From CAVSEK01 sp963726975 (GTDB taxonomy: Bacteria > Actinomycetota > Actinomycetes > Mycobacteriales > SCTD01): a stretch of 64,000 bases of DNA. The position numbers and the translations under genes were made by a program. Location: positions 682,001 through 746,000 of the forward strand of contig CAVSEK010000013.1 in NCBI GenBank assembly GCA_963726975.1, given 5' to 3'. The notes beneath the pieces were generated by a model. The model had not been told where the DNA came from. It saw only the letters and a program-made list of their open reading frames with translations, and did not search any database. Positions 21,853 to 30,845 of the stretch are shown in pieces. Position 1 is the first letter of the stretch. Each line of letters opens with the position of its first letter.

Positions 21853-22914
21853 ATGCGCATCGTCGTCACGGGCGCGACCGGCAACGTCGGCTCGCAGCTC
21901 CTGCCCCAGCTGTTGTCCGCTCCCGAGGTCACGTCGGTGGTGGGCCTGGCCCGCCGCCTGCCCGCCGCACCCGACGACCGGGTCGAGTGGCACGCGGTCG
22001 ACGTCGCCGAGGACGACCTCGCGCCGCTCGTGCGCGGTGCCGACGTCGTCGTCCACCTGGCCTTCCTGCTCCAGCCCGCGCACGACCCCGACGAGATGCG
22101 CCGGGTCAACGTCCAGGGCTCGCGCCGGGTCTTCGAGGCCGTGGTGTCCGAGGGCGTCCCGGCCCTGGTGCACGCCTCCTCGCTGGGCGTCTACGCCCCC
22201 GGCCCCAACACGCCGCCGGTGCCCGAGTCGCACCCGCACACGGGCATCAGCACGTCGGTCTACAGCCGCCACAAGGCCGAGGTCGAGGCCCTGCTCGACG
22301 ACCTGGAGCGCGACCACCCGGAGCGCCGGGTCGTGCGGATCCGCCCGGGGGTCGTGTTCCAGGCGCAGGCCGCCAGCGAGCTCGCCCGCTACTTCCTCGG
22401 CCCGTTCGTCCCCCAGTCGCTCGTGCGCCGGGCGCTGCTGCCCGTCGTGCCCGCGGTCCCCGGGCTGGCGCTGCAGGCCGTCCACGCCGAGGACGTCGCC
22501 CGGGCCTTCGTGCTGGCCGCGACGAAGCCCGTGACCGGCGCGTTCAACGTCGCGGCCGACCCGGTGCTCGACGCTCCCACGCTCGCCCGGCTGCTGGGTG
22601 CGCGGACCGTGCCGGTCCCGCGCGCCCTGGCCCGGGCGGTCGTCGACCTGACATGGCGGCTGCACCTGCAGCCGACCGATCCCGGCTGGGTCGACCTCGG
22701 CACGCTCGGACCGGTCATGGACGTCACCCGCGCCCGCCGCGACCTCGGGTGGTTGCCGCGGCACAGCGCCGGCGACGCGCTGCTCGAGCTCCTCGACGCC
22801 ATGAGCTCGGGCAAGGGCGGCGCCTCCCCGGTGCTGCGCCCCCGGTCCACCGGCCCCGCCCGCGTGCTGGAGGCCGTCCGGGCCCTCGTCCCGGGCACGG
22901 GCGGCAACGGCTGA
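21853..22914 (+). CDS. NAD-dependent epimerase/dehydratase (extended SDR) family protein
   Basis: A 353-residue Rossmann protein. The nucleotide-binding motif is MRIVVTGATGNVGSQLLPQL, the strand DVVVHLAFLLQPAHDPDE and NVQGSRRVFEAV follow, and the catalytic Ser in VHASSLGVYAPGP and Tyr-x-x-x-Lys in VYSRHKAEVEALL (about 137) are present. The C-terminal half (AVHAEDVARAFVLAATKPV, FNVAADPVLDAPTLARLL) is the substrate domain. It resembles actinobacterial SDRs of unknown substrate. A terminator follows. Confidence 0.82.
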   Translation: MRIVVTGATGNVGSQLLPQLLSAPEVTSVVGLARRLPAAPDDRVEWHAVDVAEDDLAPLVRGADVVVHLAFLLQPAHDPDEMRRVNVQGSRRVFEAVVSEGVPALVHASSLGVYAPGPNTPPVPESHPHTGISTSVYSRHKAEVEALLDDLERDHPERRVVRIRPGVVFQAQAASELARYFLGPFVPQSLVRRALLPVVPAVPGLALQAVHAEDVARAFVLAATKPVTGAFNVAADPVLDAPTLARLLGARTVPVPRALARAVVDLTWRLHLQPTDPGWVDLGTLGPVMDVTRARRDLGWLPRHSAGDALLELLDAMSSGKGGASPVLRPRSTGPARVLEAVRALVPGTGGNG

Positions 22915-22937
22915 GGCCGGCCGCCCGAGAACGACGA

Positions 22938-22965
22938 GGCCCCGGCAGCGACTGCTGCCGGGGCC
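22938..22965. terminator. Bidirectional intrinsic terminator
   Basis: A perfect 12-bp stem GGCCCCGGCAGC / GCTGCCGGGGCC around loop GACT, followed by TTCTC. It lies between the convergent epimerase (+) and flavin oxidoreductase (-) genes. Confidence 0.85.
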
Positions 22966-22983
22966 TTCTCGCGCGTGGTCCGG

Positions 22984-24531
22984 TCAGGCCGCCGACGTGG
23001 CCCGCGCGCCCACCGGCTCCTCGACGTCGGTGGCCGCCGCCTCGAGCCGCTGCCGCGTCGAGGTCTGCTCCTCGTGGTAGTCGTCCTCCACGTTGACCTG
23101 CCACACGTCGTGACCGGCACCCGAGACGATGTTCTGCACCGTGAGGATCGCCGTGAGCATGGAGTGGTCCTGGTTGTTGTAGCGGTGCATGCCGTTGCGA
23201 CCGACGGGGTGCACGTTGGGGACCTCCTGCGCGATCCAGTCGCGGATCGTCTGCAGGTTGGCGTGGTACGCCTTGTCGTAGAACGGATACGCCTTGGGCA
23301 TCCGCACCACGTAGCCGCGCTCGATCTGGTCCGGCTGCACGAGCCCGAGCTGCGCGAGCTCCTTGGTCGCCAGCGCGACCAGCTCGTCGTCCGGCATCGA
23401 CCACGTCTCGTCGTCCTGGAAGACGAAGTACTCCAGGCCGAGGCAGGTGCGGCCGTCCTTGACCAGGTGCGGCGACCAGCTGCCGTAGTTCTGGATGCGG
23501 CCGACCAGCACCTCGGGCGAGTGGATGTAGATCCAGTTGTCCGGGAAGCCGGCGGACTCGGGGACGACGAGGGCGACCGTCAGGTAGTCGCGGTACTTGA
23601 GGTCGCGGGCCGCCGCCTGGACGGGAGCGGGCGCGGGCGGGTCCATCGCGAGCACGAGGGACGACAACGGCATCGTGGAGACCACCGCGCCGCAGTCCCA
23701 GCGCTGCTCCCGGCCCACGTCGGTGCGGGTGGCCTCGGGGGCCCCCGCCCCGGCGCCGTAGCCGCCGGTCACGACCGACGTGACCGCGACGGCTCCGCGG
23801 CCGGGCTCGTGGTGGATCTTCTTGACCTTCGTCTCGAGCTCCACGTCGCCGCCCTGCTGGCGGACGAGGTCGGCGCACCGCTCCCACATCATCCCGGGGC
23901 CGAGCCGGGGGTACTGGAACTCCTCGATGAGCGAGGTGATGTCCTTCTGGTTGCGCTTGGGCATGAGCGCGTTGACCACGGCGTTCACGAGCGACAGGTT
24001 CTTGATCCGCTGCGCCGCCCAGTCCGACTGCAGCTCGGTGGCGTCGCGACCCCAGAGCTTCTCGGTGTAGGTCTTGAAGAAGATCCGGTACAGCCGCCAG
24101 CCGAACCGCGCCGCGACCCAGCCCTCGAAGTTGGACTGGTCCTTGGGCGGCCGGACGCGCACGGCGACGTAGGACAGGACGCACTTGAGGGCCTCGAGCA
24201 GGCCCAGGTTGCCCAGCGCGTTGCTGGCCTTGAGCGGGTAGTCGTAGAGCTTGCCCTTGTAGAAGATGCGGCTCATGCGCGGCCGCATCATGAAGTCCTC
24301 GTCCGGGAGGATCTCGTGCCAGAGCTTCTCGACCTCGGGCACCTTGGTGAAGAAGCGGTGGCCGCCGATGTCGAACCGCCAGCCCTCCCGGACCGCGGTG
24401 CGGCTGATGCCCCCGACCATCGCGTCGCCCTCGAGCACGGTGGTCGGCACGCCGGCCTTGCCCAGCTCGTAGGCGGCGGTCAGCCCGGCCGGACCTGCTC
24501 CGACGACGACGACCTGCTCGGGGCTCGACAC
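22984..24531 (-). CDS. FAD-dependent oxidoreductase, UDP-galactopyranose mutase/protoporphyrinogen-oxidase-like
   Basis: A 515-residue flavoprotein. The N-terminal dinucleotide fold is VVVVGAGPAGLTAAYELGKA, followed by the GG doublet VGGISRTAVREG and FDIGGHRFFTKVPEVEKLWH, which resembles UDP-galactopyranose mutases and related amine-oxidase-fold enzymes. Later landmarks are FFKTYTEKLWGRDATEL, GAVVSTMPLSSLVLAMD and the C-terminal flavin-contact motif GRNGMHRYNNQDHSMLTAI. The GTG at 24531 is set by AGGAGC (24541-24536). It lies downstream of, and in the same direction as, a membrane mannosyltransferase gene, suggesting a cell-envelope sugar role. The exact substrate is unknown. Confidence 0.8.
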   Translation of the reverse strand: MSSPEQVVVVGAGPAGLTAAYELGKAGVPTTVLEGDAMVGGISRTAVREGWRFDIGGHRFFTKVPEVEKLWHEILPDEDFMMRPRMSRIFYKGKLYDYPLKASNALGNLGLLEALKCVLSYVAVRVRPPKDQSNFEGWVAARFGWRLYRIFFKTYTEKLWGRDATELQSDWAAQRIKNLSLVNAVVNALMPKRNQKDITSLIEEFQYPRLGPGMMWERCADLVRQQGGDVELETKVKKIHHEPGRGAVAVTSVVTGGYGAGAGAPEATRTDVGREQRWDCGAVVSTMPLSSLVLAMDPPAPAPVQAAARDLKYRDYLTVALVVPESAGFPDNWIYIHSPEVLVGRIQNYGSWSPHLVKDGRTCLGLEYFVFQDDETWSMPDDELVALATKELAQLGLVQPDQIERGYVVRMPKAYPFYDKAYHANLQTIRDWIAQEVPNVHPVGRNGMHRYNNQDHSMLTAILTVQNIVSGAGHDVWQVNVEDDYHEEQTSTRQRLEAAATDVEEPVGARATSAA

Positions 24532-24619
24532 GCACGCTCCTGACTTCGACGTTGACCACAAGGTCCCCCGCACCGGGGCGCTGAACCGCGCGGTCCCTGC
24601 GGGGAGGACCGACGGACGA

Positions 24620-25858
24620 CTACGGGACGTAGAGGTGCAGGAAGGCGAAGGTGGAGTAGGCCGCCAGCACCGCGGCGCCGGTCCCGATGGTAGTGGAACG
24701 CACCAGCCCCGACGGGAGTGCCGAGCGGCGCGTCGCCGGCCGCGCACGGGTGATGCTCACCACGACGAGCGCTGCCGCCACCAGCAGCGGGACGGCTCCC
24801 CCGGCGTACCGCTCGAAGCTGGTCATGTCGCGCGCCGTCGCCGCCAGCAGCACGGTCGTGGCCGCGAGGACCAGGTGCGACAGCGGCAGCCGCCGGGCCA
24901 CGACGACGAGCAGGCCGAGCGCGAGCACCGCCCAGAGCACGTGCAGCCCGGCGCCGGCGAGCTCGCCGTGCAGCAGCCCGCGGAGCGCGCGCGCGACCCC
25001 CGGGGCCGGGTCGACGAAGGTCCCGCCGCGCAGGTCGGGCCGCGTCTGGGCCCGGAACGGCAGGAGCGCGTCGCCGAACCGCGCGCGGGCGTAGAGCAGG
25101 TAGGTGGCCAGTCCGAGGACCGGCGCGGCGACGGCGACCAGGCGGGCCGCCCGCTCGCGCCAGCTCGCGCGGACCGCACCCCGCAGCGCCTCGACGACCA
25201 CGACCAGGGCGAGCAGGACGCCGGGGGGGCGCAGCAGGCCCGCGAGCAGGCCGACGGCCGCGACGACCGCCCAGCGCCGGTCGCGGACGGCCAGCAGCAG
25301 GCCGCAGACCAGGGCGGCGTACAGCGGCTCGGTGTAGCCCATGACGAGCACGAAGGAGGCCGGGCCGAGCGCCGCGACCCAGACGGCGGCGTCGGCGACC
25401 CGCCGACCCAGGCCCTCGCGCAGCACGAGGCGGTGCAGCAGCAGGGCGAACACGAGCGCCGCGGCGTTGCTCAGCAGGAGCAGCGCTGCGCCCGCGCTCC
25501 CCAGCAGCAGGGGCGCGAGCAGCCGCGCCAGCAGCGGCAGCAGCGGGAAGAAGCGCAGCGCTTCCGGCGGCAGGCCGGTGTAGCCCGAGGTGGCGATGCG
25601 GTCGTACCAGTCGGCGTCCCAGCCGAGCAGCCCCTCGGTGCGCAGGTCGCCGTCGTGCCGGTGCAGGAGCTGCGCCAGCCCCAGGGCCGCCAGCACGACC
25701 GCGCGCGAGACGAGGAACGACAGCAGCACGGGTCGCCACGGCAGCCCGCCCAGCCGCAGCCCTCCCAGCCGCAGCCCGCCCAGCCGCGCCCAGCGCGACG
25801 TCGCCACGACCGGCCCGACCGGGCCGGCAGGGCGGGTGGCGGCCGGCACGGGCATCAT
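24620..25858 (-). CDS. Polytopic membrane glycosyltransferase, PIG-V (GPI mannosyltransferase 2)-like GT-C
   Basis: A 412-residue protein with about ten hydrophobic segments and the hallmark first-loop motif GWDADWYDRIATSGY, characteristic of PIG-V-like GT-C mannosyltransferases using polyprenyl-phosphate sugars. Further motifs are FFPLLPLLARLLAPLLL, VLVMGYTEPLYAALVCGLLL and GLLRPPGVLLALVVVVEAL. A short tandem Leu-Arg-Leu-Gly-Gly repeat (LGGLRLGGLRLGGL) precedes the first helix. Two ATG codons in tandem (25858, 25855) begin it; TACCCT on the minus strand ends 6 nt before the second. It diverges from the next gene with only 8 bases between start codons. Confidence 0.78.
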   Translation of the reverse strand: MMPVPAATRPAGPVGPVVATSRWARLGGLRLGGLRLGGLPWRPVLLSFLVSRAVVLAALGLAQLLHRHDGDLRTEGLLGWDADWYDRIATSGYTGLPPEALRFFPLLPLLARLLAPLLLGSAGAALLLLSNAAALVFALLLHRLVLREGLGRRVADAAVWVAALGPASFVLVMGYTEPLYAALVCGLLLAVRDRRWAVVAAVGLLAGLLRPPGVLLALVVVVEALRGAVRASWRERAARLVAVAAPVLGLATYLLYARARFGDALLPFRAQTRPDLRGGTFVDPAPGVARALRGLLHGELAGAGLHVLWAVLALGLLVVVARRLPLSHLVLAATTVLLAATARDMTSFERYAGGAVPLLVAAALVVVSITRARPATRRSALPSGLVRSTTIGTGAAVLAAYSTFAFLHLYVP

Positions 25859-25866
25859 GGAAGGGT

Positions 25867-27429
25867 ATGAGCAGCACGCCGACCCTGCCGGGGCGGGCGC
25901 CGGTCGCGCGTGTCGCGCCGCACGTCCGCGGGCGCCGCCTGCCGTCGTGGACCGGTGCGGCGCTGTTCGTCGTCGCGGTCGCCCTCGGGGTGGTCGCGAG
26001 GCTGCACTCCCCCAGCGTGCTGTGGCTGGACGAGGCGCTGTCGCTGGGCATCGCCCGCCGCCCGGTGCCCGAGCTGCTCGACGCGCTGCGGCGCGACGGC
26101 AGCCCGCCGGCCTACTACCTGCTGCTGCACGCCTGGACCTCCGTGCTGGGCACCTCCCCCACCTCGGCACGCGCCCTGTCCACGCTGCTGTCCCTGGGGA
26201 CGCTGCCGCTGGTCTGGCTCTCCGCCCGACGGCTCGGCGGACCCTCAGCGGCCCGAGCCGCCCTGCTCCTCACCGCCGTCAGCCCCTTCGCCGTGCGCTA
26301 CGCGACGGAGACGCGGATGTACGCGCTCGTGCAGCTGCTGTCCGCAGCGCTGCTGCTCGCGGTGCTCCGTGCCCTCGACCGCCCGGCGCCGGCGAGGCTC
26401 CTCCCCGTCGCGGCGCTGTCGGGGGTGCTCGCCCTCACGCACTACTGGGCGCTCTTCCTGCTCGCCGCGTCCGCCGCGGTGCTGCTCGGCCTGCTGCGGG
26501 CCGGGCGGCCCGGGGCGGGACGCACGCTCGGCGCGCTCGCCGCCGGGGCAGTCCTGTTCCTTCCCTGGCTGCCGACGTTCCTGTTCCAGGTGCGGCACAC
26601 CGGCACGCCGTGGGCGCCTGCGCCGCACCTCGTCGACACCTGGTACACGGTGGTCGGCTGGGCCGGGGGCGGCGACGGGCCCGCCGTCGTGCTCACCCTG
26701 CTGCTCGCCGGGCTGGCCCTGCTGGCCGTCGTCGGTCACCCGCACCCGGGCGGGGTGCGGCTCGGCCGGCCCGTCGACCGGACCGGCCTGGTGCTGGTCG
26801 CGGTCGCTGCGGGGACGCTCGCGCTGGGCCTGGGCGTCGGCATGGTCGTGCACGCCGGCTACGCGGTGCGCTACAGCTCCGCCGCCCTCGTGCCCGGACT
26901 GGTGCTCGCCGCCCTCGGCGTGCGCGCGCTGCCGCCGCGCGCCCGCACGGGGGTGCTCGCCGCCGCAGCGGTCTGCGGCCTGCTCGGCGCCCTGCCCCAG
27001 CTGACCTCCGTCGAGCGCACGCAGGCGCGGGTGACGGCCCTCGCGCTGACGCGCTCGCTGTCGCCGTCCGACGTCGTCGTCTACTGCCCCGACCAGCTGG
27101 GGCCGGCCGTGAGCCGGCTGCTGCCCGCCGGCACCGACCAGGTCGTCTACCCGACCGGCGGCAGCCCCGAGCTCGTGGACTGGGTGGACTACGCGCAGCG
27201 CAACGAGGCGGCCTCGCCCAGCGCCTTCGCCCGGCAGGTCGCCTCGCGCACCTCCGGGGCGGTCTGGCTGGTGAGCGCCGTCGGCTACCTCACCTTCGAC
27301 GAGCAGTGCACGCAGCTGGGCGACGCCCTCGGGGCCCTGCGCGGCGGCGGGGTGCGGGTCCAGGGGCAGAGCGGGTCCTTCGACGAGCAGCAGGCCGTGA
27401 CGCGCTACCCCGCCCGGACGGCCGGCTGA
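25867..27429 (+). CDS. Polytopic membrane glycosyltransferase, GT39/PMT-like GT-C
   Basis: A 520-residue membrane protein. The GT-C catalytic loop is VLWLDEALSLGIARRPVPEL (Asp-Glu pair), followed by GSPPAYYLLLHAWTSVLGTS and the family-typical RYATETRMYALVQLL. About ten transmembrane segments follow, then an extracytoplasmic C-terminal domain (from about 395) with DVVVYCPDQLGPAVSRLLPA. Such enzymes transfer mannose or related sugars from lipid-linked donors outside the membrane. The gene overlaps the convergent GT87 gene by 25 bases. The substrate is unknown; membership is clear. Confidence 0.8.
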   Translation: MSSTPTLPGRAPVARVAPHVRGRRLPSWTGAALFVVAVALGVVARLHSPSVLWLDEALSLGIARRPVPELLDALRRDGSPPAYYLLLHAWTSVLGTSPTSARALSTLLSLGTLPLVWLSARRLGGPSAARAALLLTAVSPFAVRYATETRMYALVQLLSAALLLAVLRALDRPAPARLLPVAALSGVLALTHYWALFLLAASAAVLLGLLRAGRPGAGRTLGALAAGAVLFLPWLPTFLFQVRHTGTPWAPAPHLVDTWYTVVGWAGGGDGPAVVLTLLLAGLALLAVVGHPHPGGVRLGRPVDRTGLVLVAVAAGTLALGLGVGMVVHAGYAVRYSSAALVPGLVLAALGVRALPPRARTGVLAAAAVCGLLGALPQLTSVERTQARVTALALTRSLSPSDVVVYCPDQLGPAVSRLLPAGTDQVVYPTGGSPELVDWVDYAQRNEAASPSAFARQVASRTSGAVWLVSAVGYLTFDEQCTQLGDALGALRGGGVRVQGQSGSFDEQQAVTRYPARTAG

Positions 27430-28751
27430 CGCCCTGACCGCACCTGCCGCTCCGCCCGCACGTGCCGCGCCGCCGCGGCGAGCACGACCAGTCCCGCGAG
27501 CCCGTACGACAGCCGCCCCGCCAGCACCGCCGGCCCGTCCAGGATCGTCGCGAAGAACAGCGGGTAGGCCGCCGCGCACAGCGGCAGCGCCCACCAGTCA
27601 CCGGTGAGCACGACCAGCGCGAGCAGCAGCAGCGCGTACCACGGCTGCACGGGCGTGACGAGCAGGAACAGCCCGGCGAGCAGGCGCACCGCGGCGGGCG
27701 CCAGCGGCAGCGGGGTGCGGAGCAGCGCGACGAGCAGACCCACCAGCGCCAGCCCGACGACGGCGGTCGCGACCGGCCCCGACAGCCCGAGCAGCCCCAG
27801 GAGCAGGTAGCGGGTGCCTTCGCCGTAGCGCTCCTCGCGCAGGTAGCCGGGCAGGTAGCCGACGACCTGCACCCCGACGGCGAGCACGTGGGGCAGGTAG
27901 GCGAGCACCGGGACGACGGTCGCCACGACCACGACCGCCGTGCGGCTGCCCCGCCCCCGCAGCAGCAGCGGGAGCAGCAGGCCGGGGTAGACCTTCACGA
28001 GCGCGGCGGCGGTCAGCGCGAGCGCTGCCCGGGCCGGCCGCGCGGCGCCCGCGGCGACGGCGCCGAGCACGAGCAGGACCGCGAGGACGTCGACGTGCGC
28101 GTTCTGCACCGCCTCGAGCACCGCCAGCGGCGCCAAGGCGTAGACCGCGACCGCCCGCACGTCCCGACCTGCCCGCCGGAGCAGCGCGAGCAGGACGGCC
28201 AGCACGGCGAGGTCGAGGACGCCGCCGGCCAGCTCGTAGCCCTCGTCCTGCGCCGACAACGGCACCAGCTGGTGCTCGAGCCAGAACCACGCCTCGGCCA
28301 CGGGCGGGTAGATGGTGAGCACGCCCGGCCGGTTGAGCAGGGTCTGCCGCGGCTCGTCGGCGAGCTCCGGGGGCCACAGCCAGGGGTCGCGCAGGTCGCG
28401 CAGCTCGGGCGCGTCCGGGGGGTAGCGGTACGGGTCGGTGCCGGAGGACTGCACGACGCCGTCCCAGGCGTAGCGGTAGAGGTCGTCCGACAGCGGCGCC
28501 TTGCTCGAGACCGAGGCCAGGCGCAGCAGCACGGCCAGGCCGAGCACGACGACGACCGCCGTGCGGCGCGGGACGTGCCGCACGCACAGCAGCGCGGCGG
28601 CGTACGCCCCCCACGCCCCGGCGACCTCCAGCCCCAGGGCGAGCCGGCGCGCGAGGATGCCACCCGGTGCGGCGGTGCGGTGCACGAGCCACACCTCGAC
28701 GGCACCGGCCACCAGCAGTCCGGCCAGCGCCGCGCGCGACCGCGCCCTCAC
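27405..28751 (-). CDS. Polytopic membrane glycosyltransferase, GT87-like mannosyltransferase
   Basis: A 448-residue membrane protein with about eleven hydrophobic segments. Motifs are KAPLSDDLYRYAWDGVVQS, GTDPYRYPPDAPELRDL and LTIYPPVAEAWFWLEHQL, which are typical of actinobacterial DUF2029/GT87 polyprenol-phosphate-mannose-dependent enzymes. ALVKVYPGLLLPLLLRGRG and VTPVQPWYALLLLALVVLTG follow. The GTG start (28751) lies 4 bases after the lipoprotein stop on the same strand, so the two are probably cotranscribed. Its role in envelope glycan synthesis is inferred from family. Confidence 0.78.
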   Translation of the reverse strand: MRARSRAALAGLLVAGAVEVWLVHRTAAPGGILARRLALGLEVAGAWGAYAAALLCVRHVPRRTAVVVVLGLAVLLRLASVSSKAPLSDDLYRYAWDGVVQSSGTDPYRYPPDAPELRDLRDPWLWPPELADEPRQTLLNRPGVLTIYPPVAEAWFWLEHQLVPLSAQDEGYELAGGVLDLAVLAVLLALLRRAGRDVRAVAVYALAPLAVLEAVQNAHVDVLAVLLVLGAVAAGAARPARAALALTAAALVKVYPGLLLPLLLRGRGSRTAVVVVATVVPVLAYLPHVLAVGVQVVGYLPGYLREERYGEGTRYLLLGLLGLSGPVATAVVGLALVGLLVALLRTPLPLAPAAVRLLAGLFLLVTPVQPWYALLLLALVVLTGDWWALPLCAAAYPLFFATILDGPAVLAGRLSYGLAGLVVLAAAARHVRAERQVRSGRQPAVRAG

Positions 28752-28755
28752 CGGC

Positions 28756-29787
28756 TCACGGGTCGAGCAGCTGCAGCTGGCTGGCCAGCTCGCCGGCGAC
28801 CACGACGCGGCCGGTGGAGGGCACCACGGCGACGTCGTAGGCGTCCTGCACCGTCGGCCACGTGCGCACCTGCTCCAGCCCGTCCGGCGTCACGCGCAGC
28901 TGGACGAGCTCGTTGCGCTCGGTGGCGGTGACGTAGACCAGCTGCCGCGCCTCGTCGAGCGCCATGCCGTACGGCCGTCCCGGCAGCGGGACGGAACCGG
29001 CCTGCCGCGGGGTCCCGCTGACGTCGTAGCGGATCAGGGCGCCGCCGCTGGTGTCGGCGACGTAGACGGTGCTCCGCCCGACCCGCAACGCGTGGGTCGG
29101 TCCCTCGCCGGCGGGGAGCGCGGCGATCTCCACGCCGCCGCGGAAGAAGTGCACCTGGCGCCCGCGGACGTCGACGACGGCCGCCGTGTCGCCCACGCCC
29201 TCGGCCCCACCGGGCTGCAGGCCGCTCGGCAGCGTCGCCACCACCGCGTCGCCGCGCACGACCGACACGGTGCCCCCGAACTCGTCGGCGACGTAGAGGT
29301 CGCCGTCGTCGAGCACCGCCGCGTCGTGCGGCTGCCGGCCCACGCGCACGCTGTGCAGCACCTCGCCGCCCGGGAGGGCGACCGTGGAGACCAGGTCGGT
29401 GTCCTCCCCCGGCACGACGACGGCCCCGCCGCCCGGGACCAGCTCGAGGTGCCGGGCGGCACCGGGCACCGGCAGGTCGCGCAGCACCCGGGGCGCGCCC
29501 GGGTCGACGACCGCCAGGCGGTCGGGGTCGCGCAGCGCGACGAGCACCAGACCGGTCACCGGGTCGGCCACCATGCCCTCGGGCCGGCCGCCGCCCAGGT
29601 CGAGCACGGTGCCGGCCGGCGCGGTGCCCGGCGTCGGCGCGCGCGCGGGCTCGGGTGCTGCCTGCAGCGGCACGGGCGGGCCGCTGGTCGCGGGTCCGGC
29701 GGCCCGTGGAGCGGGATCGCCGCAGGCGGCCAGGCCGAGGCACGTGGCGAGCAGCAGGGGGGCGAGCCGGGCGGTGGCGAGCGGCAC
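28756..29787 (-). CDS. Secreted lipoprotein with YncE-like beta-propeller
   Basis: A 343-residue protein. A lipoprotein signal peptide ends in the lipobox LGLAAC-GD (Cys about 22). A Pro/Ala-rich linker to about residue 55 precedes repeating propeller blades such as GRPEGMVADPVTGLVLVALR, GRQPHDAAVLDDGDLYVADE, PTHALRVGRSTVYVADTSGG and GRPYGMALDEARQLVYVTAT. The spacing of these NHL/YVTN-like repeats suggests a six- or seven-bladed propeller anchored outside the membrane. Function is unknown; it is adjacent to and likely coexpressed with the GT87 gene. Confidence 0.82.
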   Translation of the reverse strand: MPLATARLAPLLLATCLGLAACGDPAPRAAGPATSGPPVPLQAAPEPARAPTPGTAPAGTVLDLGGGRPEGMVADPVTGLVLVALRDPDRLAVVDPGAPRVLRDLPVPGAARHLELVPGGGAVVVPGEDTDLVSTVALPGGEVLHSVRVGRQPHDAAVLDDGDLYVADEFGGTVSVVRGDAVVATLPSGLQPGGAEGVGDTAAVVDVRGRQVHFFRGGVEIAALPAGEGPTHALRVGRSTVYVADTSGGALIRYDVSGTPRQAGSVPLPGRPYGMALDEARQLVYVTATERNELVQLRVTPDGLEQVRTWPTVQDAYDVAVVPSTGRVVVAGELASQLQLLDP

Positions 29788-30055
29788 GTAGGGCTCCAGC
29801 GGTTTGGGGGCAGGGGCACGCGCGAGCCGGTCGGCGCGCGCCGCCGGGCCGAGCCTAGGCAGGACGCGGGGAGCCCGCCCACCCGTCGCCCGTTCCCGCG
29901 GGGCGGCGCGCGTGCCTCAGGTCACACCACCCGATCGGCCGCAGACCCATCCATCTCGCCGCGGCACCCGAACGCATGACGAGACACCACGCACGACGGT
30001 GCACCACGGTGCACGACCCGCCACACCCCCCGACCCCGGAAGGAACGCCTCCCTC

Positions 30056-30757
30056 ATGGCCTCCACCAAGCTCAGCGCCGCCGTCCTGGCCGGCCTGCTC
30101 ACCGTCTCGCTCGCCGCCTGCGGCAGCAACGACGAGGCGACCGGCACGACCGGCACCTCGTCGACGGCCTCCACCCCGGCCTCGACCCCCGCCACCTCGA
30201 CCAGCCCGGTCGTCCTCGCCTCGCTGCCCGACCTGTCCAAGGGCGTCAGCACCACCGTGACGCTGGACCCGAAGTTCCTCGCGGGCCTGCAGTCGCTCAT
30301 GGTCACCCCGGGCGTGGTCGGCCAGACCAAGCTGCAGGACGGCGCGCTCATCTTCCCGATCACGGGCGGCTCGGCGACGCTGTACAAGCAGGGCACCACC
30401 GGCAAGGACCCGTTCGTCGTCGGCGTCATCAAGCACGACGGCCAGGGCATCACCCTCAGCGCCGGCGGCAAGAAGGTCGAGCTGAAGAACTTCGACGTGG
30501 ACGCCGGCAAGTCCGAGATCCGCACCGACATCACCGTCGACGGCGCGACCTTCGGCATGGACGTGCCGACCTTCATCGCCGACGGCTCCACCCTGAAGTA
30601 CCCGCCGACCATGGAGGGCAACAACGCCATCCTCCAGGGCACCCAGGTCAAGCTCACCGCCGGTGCGGCCGCTGCCCTGAACAAGGTCTTCGGCGTCACC
30701 GCCTTCACCGAGGGCTTCCCGATCGGCGTCGCGAAGATCGCGGTCGCCACCAGCTGA
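30056..30757 (+). CDS. Uncharacterised secreted lipoprotein
   Basis: A 233-residue protein. The signal peptide AAVLAGLLTVSLAAC ends in a lipobox (Cys about 22). A Thr/Ser/Ala/Pro-rich linker (about 23-56) leads to a soluble beta-rich domain with SKGVSTTVTLDPKFLAGLQ, LIFPITGGSATLYKQGTTGK and GIKHD-like strands, ending TEGFPIGVAKIAVATS. It resembles HtaA-free secreted domains of actinomycetes but cannot be named. A GGAAGGAA site (30039-30046) precedes the ATG. It is monocistronic: 268 bases without another gene lie upstream, including a GGTGCAC direct repeat, and a perfect terminator lies downstream. Confidence 0.75.
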   Translation: MASTKLSAAVLAGLLTVSLAACGSNDEATGTTGTSSTASTPASTPATSTSPVVLASLPDLSKGVSTTVTLDPKFLAGLQSLMVTPGVVGQTKLQDGALIFPITGGSATLYKQGTTGKDPFVVGVIKHDGQGITLSAGGKKVELKNFDVDAGKSEIRTDITVDGATFGMDVPTFIADGSTLKYPPTMEGNNAILQGTQVKLTAGAAAALNKVFGVTAFTEGFPIGVAKIAVATS

Positions 30758-30774
30758 TCGCACCGAGGGTCGTA

Positions 30775-30810
30775 CGAGGCGCGAGCGGGCAGGGTCCCGC
30801 TCGCGCCTCG
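30775..30810 (+). terminator. Intrinsic terminator after the lipoprotein gene
   Basis: A perfect 15-bp stem CGAGGCGCGAGCGGG / CCCGCTCGCGCCTCG with the 6-base loop CAGGGT, starting 18 bases after the stop codon. Confidence 0.85.
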
Positions 30811-30845
30811 TGCGCGTTCCTGCCGACCCTGACCCGGAGTCCTCG

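Noticed and set aside
24480..26170. Minus-strand extensions upstream of the PIG-V-like gene
   Set aside because: They run antisense to the GT39-like gene and lack family motifs. The ATG pair at 25858/25855 fits the transferase start.
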